Source: CAZIHO01 sp964538875 (GTDB taxonomy: Bacteria; Pseudomonadota; Gammaproteobacteria; Chromatiales; Chromatiaceae). From it: 10,769 bases of DNA. The position numbers were made by a program, and so were the translations under genes. Below are positions 5,843 through 10,769 of this stretch, in pieces. How positions within the stretch are numbered: position 1 is the stretch's first letter; each line of letters opens with the position of its first letter. The stretch is taken from positions 1 through 10,769 of the forward strand of contig CAZIHO010000112.1 of assembly GCA_964538875.1 (NCBI GenBank), given 5' to 3'. Under the pieces are notes generated by a model. That model had not been told where the DNA came from and searched no databases. It was given only the letters and a program-made list of their open reading frames with translations.

Positions 5843-6301
5843 ATGACATTCGATATTAGTGCGCGATTAGCCGTGCCGCCGCGGCCAGCGGCGGTGACGC
5901 CTGGGCCGTCCGGCGCTGTCCCAGGTACGCCGGTGTCCCCACCGCCTGGAATCAAGGGCCGGCCCGCCGGTCCCGATCAGGCTCCGGATATGGCAGCAAC
6001 CGAACGGGCCGAGGCCCTGACCGGGTTGGCCAATTCGGCCAGCGCCGCCAAGCAGACCGAGGATGACCCGCAAAAGCGGGGTCAGGATGTGCGGCAGGCG
6101 GTCCAGGATCTCCAGGAAATGGTGCAGCAGGTGCGGCGCAACCTGGAGTTCAGTGTGGACACCGAATCGGGCCGGGAGGTGATCAAGGTCATCGACTCGG
6201 AAACCGATCAGGTCATCCGGCAGATTCCGCCGGAAGAGGTACTTCGGATCTCGCGCCATTTCAAGGAGAGCTTGGGCGCCTTGATCCGAACCGAGGCTTA
6301 A
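5843..6301 (+). CDS. flaG: FlaG-family flagellar protein
   Basis: 152 residues. The C-terminal part (about 80-145) matches FlaG, ending in the family hallmark VIKVIDSETDQVIRQIPPEE (113-132). FlaG affects filament length in polar-flagellated bacteria and usually sits between flagellin and fliD genes, as here. The start at 5843 is chosen because GGAGGG at 5830-5835 lies seven bases upstream; an in-frame ATG at 5792 lies just before the hairpin at 5798-5813 and has no good ribosome-binding site. The first 50 residues are rich in Pro, Gly and Ala and low in complexity, with no family similarity I can see. The gene is 75 bases downstream of the second flagellin, and no separate promoter is recognised, so it is probably co-transcribed with its neighbours. 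Confidence 0.9.
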   Translation: MTFDISARLAVPPRPAAVTPGPSGAVPGTPVSPPPGIKGRPAGPDQAPDMAATERAEALTGLANSASAAKQTEDDPQKRGQDVRQAVQDLQEMVQQVRRNLEFSVDTESGREVIKVIDSETDQVIRQIPPEEVLRISRHFKESLGALIRTEA

Positions 6302-6308
6302 AAACCGG

Positions 6309-6330
6309 GCCGCCTGGGTCACCAGGCGGC
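6309..6330. repeat. Perfect 9-bp hairpin between flaG and fliD
   Basis: GCCGCCTGG (6309-6317) and CCAGGCGGC (6322-6330) pair perfectly across GTCA. On the plus strand it begins eight bases after the flaG stop and ends two bases before the fliD ribosome-binding site (GGGAG 6333-6337), with no T-run after it. Read on the minus strand the stem is followed by CCGG and then five T, so it would work as an intrinsic terminator for antisense transcripts, although no minus-strand gene is seen here. Confidence 0.6.
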
Positions 6331-6344
6331 AAGGGAGATCCAGC

Positions 6345-7709
6345 ATGGCTACCATCAGCGCGCCTGGCATCGGCTCCGGCCTGGATGTCAAGAGCATCGT
6401 CACGCAGTTGATGGATCTGGAGCGCCGGCCCCTGGTTGCCTTGCAGGCCCGGGCCACCGAATACGATACCCAGATCAGCGCCTACGGTCAGCTCAAGAGC
6501 GCCCTGGCCACTTTCCAAAGTGCCATGCGCGGTCTCGATGACCTGAGCGCCTTCAGCAAGTACGCTGCCACCTCTGGCAACACCAATATTTTGACGGCCA
6601 GCGCCGATAGTTCGGCAACGGCGGGCAAGCATACCATCGAGGTACAGCGGCTGGCCCAGGCCCACAAACTGGCCACCAGCAGCCAAAACAAGGATACGGT
6701 GTTCGGCGGCACCGCCGGCGATGGCATGACCATCGACATCGATACCTTTTCGTTCTCGGTGGACATGAGTTCTGGCATGACCCTGGCCCAGCTCAAGTCC
6801 GCTATCAACAACGCGCCTGGCAATCCGGGGGTGCGGGCCGAACTGGTCAACGTGGACTCCAGCGGCACCAACCAGCGGCTGGCTTTGATGTCGCCCGCCA
6901 CTGGCCAAGCGCACCGGATCGAACTGACCGGCAGCGGCACCTTTGATCCGGGCACTACCCTGGGCTTTGCCACCACCAACCAGGTGGGCGGCGTGCCGGT
7001 GGCGGATTTGTCGCTGCTGGACTCGTCCCTGGTCGTGGACGGCATCCCCTTGACCCGGGAAGAAAATCTTGTGCAGGACGCGGTGACGGGGGTGTCCCTG
7101 AATCTGCAAAGTGCTGCGCCGGGCACCACGGTCACCCTGGATGTAGCCAGGGACACGGAAACCATCAAGAAATCTGTACAGGCGTTCGCGGACGCCTATA
7201 ACGCCCTGATGGAAACCGCAAAAAGCTTGCGGGAAGGGGATTTGAGTTCTGACAGCAGCATCCGCACCTTGGAGAGCCAAATTCGCGGTGTGCTCAACTC
7301 CGGTGCCGCTGCCGGCACCTTTACTCACCTATCCCAGGTGGGCTTGTCCTTAGACAAAACCGGCACCATGCAATTTAGCAGTGACCGTCTCACCAAGGCT
7401 TTGGCGGAGGATCCGGCCAGCGTGGCCGATGTGTTCGCCAAAAGTGGCACGGGATATGCTTATAAATTTGACAAGATGGTGGATGGTCTGTTGGGCTTCA
7501 AGGGCCTGGTGCAAAACCGCATCAGCGGGTTGGAGCAACGCAAACGGGACAACAGCGAGGATCAACTGAATATGGAGGACCGGCTGGCGATGGTGGAAGA
7601 AAGGTTCAACCGCCAATACACGGCCCTGGACTCCATCGTGTCCCAGATGACCAGCACCAGCAACTTCCTGAGCCAGCAGTTATCGAGCCTGAATTCATCT
7701 AAGAAATAA
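6345..7709 (+). CDS. fliD: Flagellar filament cap protein FliD (hook-associated protein 2)
   Basis: 454 residues, a usual FliD length. FliD forms the cap at the filament tip and folds exported flagellin into place. The start reads ATISAPGIGSGLDVKSIV, typical of the FliD N-terminal domain (about 5-105), and is preceded by GGGAG at 6333-6337. Residues about 143-190 look like a flagellin hook IN motif (GMTLAQLKSAINNAPGNPGV and following). The C-terminal FliD domain starts near 229 (LVVDGIPLTREENLV). It ends in a heptad-like helix (about 390-445, LEQRKRDNSEDQLNMEDRL) that would form the cap-filament contact. FliD lies between flaG and fliS in many gammaproteobacteria. It is complete and shows nothing unusual. 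Confidence 0.96.
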   Translation: MATISAPGIGSGLDVKSIVTQLMDLERRPLVALQARATEYDTQISAYGQLKSALATFQSAMRGLDDLSAFSKYAATSGNTNILTASADSSATAGKHTIEVQRLAQAHKLATSSQNKDTVFGGTAGDGMTIDIDTFSFSVDMSSGMTLAQLKSAINNAPGNPGVRAELVNVDSSGTNQRLALMSPATGQAHRIELTGSGTFDPGTTLGFATTNQVGGVPVADLSLLDSSLVVDGIPLTREENLVQDAVTGVSLNLQSAAPGTTVTLDVARDTETIKKSVQAFADAYNALMETAKSLREGDLSSDSSIRTLESQIRGVLNSGAAAGTFTHLSQVGLSLDKTGTMQFSSDRLTKALAEDPASVADVFAKSGTGYAYKFDKMVDGLLGFKGLVQNRISGLEQRKRDNSEDQLNMEDRLAMVEERFNRQYTALDSIVSQMTSTSNFLSQQLSSLNSSKK

Positions 7710-7732
7710 TTGCATTACTGGAGACGGTTTCC

Positions 7733-8173
7733 ATGACCATGATGAAGAACAAGGGCATCGCCAAGTACTCCCGGGTGGCCGTGGAATCCGGCTTGGCGGT
7801 GGCCTCTCCCTACCGGATGGTGCAGATGTTGTTCCAGGGCGCCTTGGACAAGCTGGCCGCCGCCAAGGGCTACATGGAGCGGGGCGACTTCGGCAAAAAG
7901 AGCGAAAACATCAGTTGGGCCTCGTCCATCATCAATGGCCTGCGCAACAGCCTGGATCTGGAAGCTGGGGGCGAAATCGCCGCCAATTTGGATGGCCTGT
8001 ACGAGTACATGATTTTTCGGCTCATGGACGCCAACCTGCGCAACGATCCGGACATCATCAAGGAAGTCACGGTGCTACTCACGGAAATCAAGGAAGCCTG
8101 GGACGCCATGCCGGAAACCGTGCGGGGCGGTGAACACTCCACCGGCGCCATGGCCCGGGTGCAGGGCCTCTAG
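7733..8173 (+). CDS. fliS: Flagellin export chaperone FliS
   Basis: 146 residues, slightly longer than common FliS (about 125-140). FliS is a cytoplasmic four-helix protein that binds the flagellin C-terminus, prevents early polymerisation and delivers it to the export gate. Family features seen are ASPYRMVQMLFQGALDKLAAA (24-44) and LDGLYEYMIFRLMDANLRND (86-105), followed by the typical helix with EIKEAWDAM. The ATG at 7733 has GGAG at 7720-7723; ATGs at 7739 and 7742 are alternative starts that would remove two or three residues. The gene is 23 bases after fliD and seven bases before the fliT-like gene, so the three are probably one transcription unit. Confidence 0.95.
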   Translation: MTMMKNKGIAKYSRVAVESGLAVASPYRMVQMLFQGALDKLAAAKGYMERGDFGKKSENISWASSIINGLRNSLDLEAGGEIAANLDGLYEYMIFRLMDANLRNDPDIIKEVTVLLTEIKEAWDAMPETVRGGEHSTGAMARVQGL

Positions 8174-8180
8174 GTCCGCC

Positions 8181-8495
8181 ATGGACCGGGACGCCCTATT
8201 GGCCCGGATTCTGGACCAGACACGGGCCATCCAAACCTTGGCCTTGGCTGGTGACTGGATCCTGGCCCAGCAGCAGGACGACACCCGGCGCCGGATGATT
8301 CAGGACTGTTTCGCCGCCAGCAACGAGTTTGCCAATCCGGAGCAGGCGGCCACCACTATCCAGGAGATCTTGAACCTGGATCGCCATACCCTGGAACTGG
8401 GACTCACCGCCCGGGACGGGTTGCGCGCCGAGTTTGGCAAGTTGCGCCAGGGCCGGGTGGCACGAACCGCCTACGGCCGGGTCAGCCAAGACTGA
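8181..8495 (+). CDS. fliT: FliT-like flagellar chaperone
   Basis: 104 residues, a little shorter than E. coli FliT (about 120). In enterobacteria FliT is the FliD chaperone and also restrains FlhDC; only the chaperone role is likely here. The protein is all-helical and charged, with the FliT-like pattern of leucines, a GDW at 24-26, a basic TRRRM at 35-39 and a C-terminal RTAYGR at 95-100. The start at 8181 is chosen because it leaves seven bases after fliS with AGG at 8172-8174; an in-frame ATG at 8130 would overlap fliS by 44 bases. Identification rests mostly on position after fliS plus weak sequence pattern, since FliT proteins diverge strongly. Confidence 0.72.
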   Translation: MDRDALLARILDQTRAIQTLALAGDWILAQQQDDTRRRMIQDCFAASNEFANPEQAATTIQEILNLDRHTLELGLTARDGLRAEFGKLRQGRVARTAYGRVSQD

Positions 8496-8563
8496 GCCAG
8501 CGCGCATCCAGGTTCTTAGCTTGGCTGGGATTGCATACCCAGCCCCACCTCCCCGGGGTGGGG
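8483..8563 (+). terminator. Overlapping hairpins at the end of the flagellar gene run
   Basis: Three perfect pairings can be drawn. CAGCCAAG (8483-8490) pairs with CTTGGCTG (8520-8527). GGCTGGG (8523-8529) pairs with CCCAGCC (8538-8544). CCCCACC (8543-8549) pairs with GGTGGGG (8557-8563). Each overlaps the next, so neighbouring stems exclude each other. The last stem is followed by ACTTGTG, a poor T-run, so termination there would be weak. It probably marks the 3' end of the flagellar transcript, or an attenuator-like switch ahead of the phosphatase gene. Confidence 0.4.
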
Positions 8564-8617
8564 ACTTGTGCCGCCATCGGGTAAGCTGATCCTCTGATCC
8601 TGGCGAGAGATGCCTCG

Positions 8618-9391
8618 ATGGCCCAACTGCAAGCCCTATTGTTCGATCTGGATGGCACCTTGGCGGATACCGAGGAAGATGGCCATCGCCCCGCCTTCAA
8701 CGCCGCCTTTCAGGCCGCCGGGCTAGACTGGCACTGGGATCAGGAGCTGTACCGGGACCTGCTGCAAGTGACCGGCGGCCGGGAGCGCATCCACCATTAC
8801 ATCCGGCATTACCAGCCCCGCCTGCCGGCCCGGATCGACCTGGATGACTGGGTGGCGGAGCTGCATCAGCACAAGACCCGCTGGTACCAAAATTGGCTGG
8901 ACACTGGCGCCATTCCCCTCCGGCCCGGCGTGGCGCGCCTGCTCCGGGAGGCCAGTGCCGCCGGCCTGGCCCTGGGCATCGCCACCACTACCAGTCTGGC
9001 CAACGTGGCGCCCCTGTTGGGCCGGACCCTGGGCACAGACCCCAGCCGCCTGTTCCAAACCATCGCCGCCGGTGACCTGGTGCAACGCAAAAAGCCGGCG
9101 CCTGACCTATATCTGCTGGCTCTTAACGACCTGGGGCTGACGGCGGACCAAGTCTGGGTAGTGGAAGATTCTTCGGTGGGCGTGGGGGCCGCCTGGGACG
9201 CCGGCATCCGCTCCATCCTGGTGACACCCAGCCCCTACACCCAGGGTCAGGACTTTTCCCTGGCCCGTCTGGTGGTGGACAGCCTCGGCGAGCCGGGCCA
9301 CCCCAGCCGGAGCTTGGCGGGCCCGCCCCTGGAGCAGGACTGGGTAGATCTGGCGCTGTTACGGCGCCTGCATGAGGAGCGAGGCCCATGA
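8618..9391 (+). CDS. cbbY: CbbY-type HAD-superfamily sugar phosphatase
   Basis: 257 residues with all four HAD motifs: FDLDGT at 9-14 (nucleophile D10, acid/base D12), TTTS at 123-126, KKPAPD at 158-163 and VEDSSVG at 182-188 with E183 and D184 for magnesium. The cap region carries CbbY-like signatures: ADTEEDGHRPAFN (16-28), GLDWHWD (35-41) and TGGRERI (52-58). CbbY of phototrophs and plants dephosphorylates xylulose-1,5-bisphosphate, a misfire product that inhibits Rubisco. That substrate is inferred here; related beta-phosphoglucomutase-type or general phosphatases cannot be excluded. GAGAG at 8605-8609 precedes the ATG. Its last four bases overlap the start of the aminotransferase gene, so the two are translationally coupled. 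No link with the flagellar genes is evident. Confidence 0.85.
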   Translation: MAQLQALLFDLDGTLADTEEDGHRPAFNAAFQAAGLDWHWDQELYRDLLQVTGGRERIHHYIRHYQPRLPARIDLDDWVAELHQHKTRWYQNWLDTGAIPLRPGVARLLREASAAGLALGIATTTSLANVAPLLGRTLGTDPSRLFQTIAAGDLVQRKKPAPDLYLLALNDLGLTADQVWVVEDSSVGVGAAWDAGIRSILVTPSPYTQGQDFSLARLVVDSLGEPGHPSRSLAGPPLEQDWVDLALLRRLHEERGP

Positions 9392-10554
9392 ACGGCCCAA
9401 CCCAGATCGCCGAACGCCTGGCGCGCATCCAACCCTTTTACGTCATGGACCTGCTGGCCCAGGCCCGGGCCCTGGAGGCCCAGGGCCGGGACCTGGTGCA
9501 TATGGAAGTGGGGGAGCCGGACTTCCCCACACCAGAGCCCATCTTGCGGGCCGGTGCCCAAGCCCTGGCCGCCGGTGATACCCACTACACCCCGGCGCTG
9601 GGATTGCCGTCCCTGCGGCAGGCCATTGCCGGTCATTACCGGGACCGCTTCCGCCTAGATTTGGACCGGGCCCGGGTGGCGGTGACGCCCGGCGCGTCCG
9701 GTGCTTTGCTACTGGCCCTGGGCGTACTGGTCAACCCCGGCGACGAGGTGCTGCTGGCGGACCCCGGCTATCCCTGCAACCGCAATTTCGTGGAATTCCT
9801 GGGCGGCCGTCCGGTAGGGATTCCGGTGGGCGCCGACAGCGGCTACCAACTCAACGCCGGGTTGGTGGACCGGGCCTGGACGCCCCGGACCCGGGCGGTG
9901 CTGGTCGCCAGTCCCTCTAATCCCACTGGCACCCTGCTGCCCAAGGACCAACTGGCGGAACTCCATGGGCTGGTGCGCCGCCGGGGCGGGACCCTGATCT
10001 TGGATGAGATCTACCAGGAACTGGTGTTCGACCAGGCCCCCTACACCGGCTTGGAAGTGGCCCAGGACCTGATTCTCATCAACAGCTTTTCCAAGTATTA
10101 CGGCATGACCGGCTGGCGCCTGGGCTGGCTGGTGGCGCCTCCGGAACTCATGGAGCCCATCGACCGCCTGGCTCAAAACCTGTTCCTGGCGCCCTCGACC
10201 CTGGCGCAACGGGCCGCCCTGGCCGCCTTCAGCCCGGAAACCCGGATTATCACCGAACAGCGGCGCCTGGAATTCCAACGGCGCCGGGATTTCCTGGTGC
10301 CGGCGCTGCGGGATCTGGGCCTGGGATTGCCCCTGGTGCCCCAGGGCGCCTTTTACCTGTATGCCGATTGCGGCGCCATCACCAGCGACAGCTTCAGTTT
10401 CGCCCATACCCTCCTGGACCAGGCCGGCGTCGCCGTCACCCCCGGCCGGGATTTCGGCCATCACCATCCGGAACGGCATCTGCGCTTTGCCTATACCCGC
10501 GACATCGGCCGCTTGGCGGAAGGGGTGGAACGCATCCGGCGGTTCCTGGGGTAG
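9388..10554 (+). CDS. PLP-dependent class I aminotransferase
   Basis: 388 residues, full length for fold-type I class I aminotransferases. The PLP lysine is K236 in NSFSKYYGMTGWRLGW. Other class residues are N178 in SNPTG, D206 and Y209 in DEIY, Y128 in DPGYP, R244, and R366 in LRFAY, which would bind the substrate carboxylate. The N-terminal VGEPDFPTPEPI and HYTPALGLPSLRQAI are typical of the aspartate/alanine/aromatic aminotransferase subgroup; the exact amino donor and acceptor cannot be told from sequence alone. Its ATG overlaps the phosphatase stop as ATGA, with AGGAG at 9375-9379 eight bases upstream. It is not of the DegT/PseC type found in flagellin-sugar pathways, so a role in flagellin glycosylation is unlikely. 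Confidence 0.93.
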   Translation: MNGPTQIAERLARIQPFYVMDLLAQARALEAQGRDLVHMEVGEPDFPTPEPILRAGAQALAAGDTHYTPALGLPSLRQAIAGHYRDRFRLDLDRARVAVTPGASGALLLALGVLVNPGDEVLLADPGYPCNRNFVEFLGGRPVGIPVGADSGYQLNAGLVDRAWTPRTRAVLVASPSNPTGTLLPKDQLAELHGLVRRRGGTLILDEIYQELVFDQAPYTGLEVAQDLILINSFSKYYGMTGWRLGWLVAPPELMEPIDRLAQNLFLAPSTLAQRAALAAFSPETRIITEQRRLEFQRRRDFLVPALRDLGLGLPLVPQGAFYLYADCGAITSDSFSFAHTLLDQAGVAVTPGRDFGHHHPERHLRFAYTRDIGRLAEGVERIRRFLG

Positions 10555-10660
10555 GGGAGCCAGTAACTCAAATCCTGCATCCCCCTAAACCCCAGTTGTT
10601 GGTCAGGGATGGGTCGCCAAAGGAGCGCGGGAAGTGCTTTATTGCTAAGTGTAATTTCCC

Positions 10661-10681
10661 AAAATCCATTCATGGATTTTT
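10661..10681 (+). terminator. Possible weak intrinsic terminator after the aminotransferase gene
   Basis: AAAATCCA (10661-10668) and TGGATTTT (10673-10680) pair perfectly across TTCA, and one more T follows. The stem is AT-rich and begins 107 bases after the aminotransferase stop. It is the only stem near the end of this gene pair that finishes in a run of T, and it would work in either direction. The low GC of the stem makes it weak. Confidence 0.4.
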
Positions 10682-10689
10682 CAGCGGAT

Positions 10690-10719
10690 GGAAAAGAAAA
10701 AACCTAGTTATTCTTTTCC
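10690..10719. repeat. Perfect 9-bp inverted repeat near the right edge
   Basis: GGAAAAGAA (10690-10698) and TTCTTTTCC (10711-10719) are exact reverse complements with a 12-base spacer. It ends five bases before an ATG at 10725. It could be an operator or leader hairpin for a gene beyond the edge, or a second terminator-like element. Confidence 0.45.
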
Positions 10720-10769
10720 GCAACATGCAACGGCATATCGCCGTCGTATCCGCCTGCAACTCCTTGGGC

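Larger units (their letters stand above)
10555..10769. other. AT-rich tail without a convincing gene
   Basis: After the aminotransferase stop the sequence drops sharply in GC between about 10630 and 10720. It holds three inverted repeats (10661-10680, 10690-10719 and 10730-10744). An ATG at 10725 opens a frame of 15 codons to the window edge (MQRHIAVVSACNSLG), but no ribosome-binding site precedes it. The tail probably combines the end of the upstream transcript with a promoter region for a gene beyond the edge. Confidence 0.5.

Noticed and set aside
6261..7328. Long minus-strand open frame over fliD
   Set aside because: It is antisense to an intact, clearly recognised FliD gene and has no recognisable domain.
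8130..8180. Earlier in-frame start for the fliT-like gene
   Set aside because: It overlaps the end of fliS, lacks a clear ribosome-binding site, and its extra residues (Pro/Cys/Arg-rich) do not fit the helical family start.
10491..10673. Minus-strand open frame of 60 codons at the aminotransferase end
   Set aside because: It overlaps the C-terminus of a well-supported gene, has no motif and no ribosome-binding site I can see.
10725..10769. Possible start of another gene at the right edge
   Set aside because: Only 15 codons are visible with no ribosome-binding site, so it cannot be supported as a gene.

Overview
The window is a late flagellar gene cluster from a GC-rich bacterium, followed by two metabolic genes. 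Gene order (flagellins, flaG, fliD, fliS, fliT), recognisable sigma-54 and sigma-28 promoters, and a flagellin-modification gene of the Maf/DUF115 type beside the flagellins all suggest a motile, probably polar-flagellated gammaproteobacterium. A CbbY-type phosphatase hints at a Calvin-cycle autotroph, but no other carbon-fixation gene is visible. The taxonomic reading is inference.

Layout. Positions 1-2589 (minus) hold most of a large DUF115 'motility accessory factor' gene with a TPR-like C-terminal part; it runs off the left edge. A gene-free stretch of about 850 bp (2590-3443) separates it from the first flagellin on the plus strand. This stretch carries two divergent sigma-54-type promoters, one facing each gene, several perfect inverted repeats and a run of A-tracts. 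The first flagellin (3444-4463) is followed by a second, closely related one (4751-5767) that has a good sigma-28 promoter of its own. Next come flaG (5843-6301), fliD (6345-7709), fliS (7733-8173) and a short fliT-like gene (8181-8495), closely spaced and all on the plus strand. After a hairpin-rich gap come a cbbY-like HAD phosphatase gene (8618-9391) and a class I aminotransferase gene (9388-10554) that overlap by 4 bases. The last 215 bases are AT-rich at their core, contain three small hairpins and show no convincing gene.

How the genes work together. The flagellins are the filament subunits, FliD is the filament cap, FliS is the flagellin export chaperone, FliT is the FliD chaperone and FlaG affects filament length. 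The Maf-like protein probably takes part in glycosylating the flagellins before export. The promoters suggest that the first flagellin and the modification gene are switched on together at the sigma-54 (middle) tier, while the second flagellin, and possibly the downstream genes by read-through, belong to the late sigma-28 tier. This resembles the flaA versus flaB-E arrangement known from Vibrio. I found no tRNA, rRNA, CRISPR array, transposase or integrase. No wholly new system is evident; the most interesting material is the regulatory DNA between the modification gene and the flagellins.
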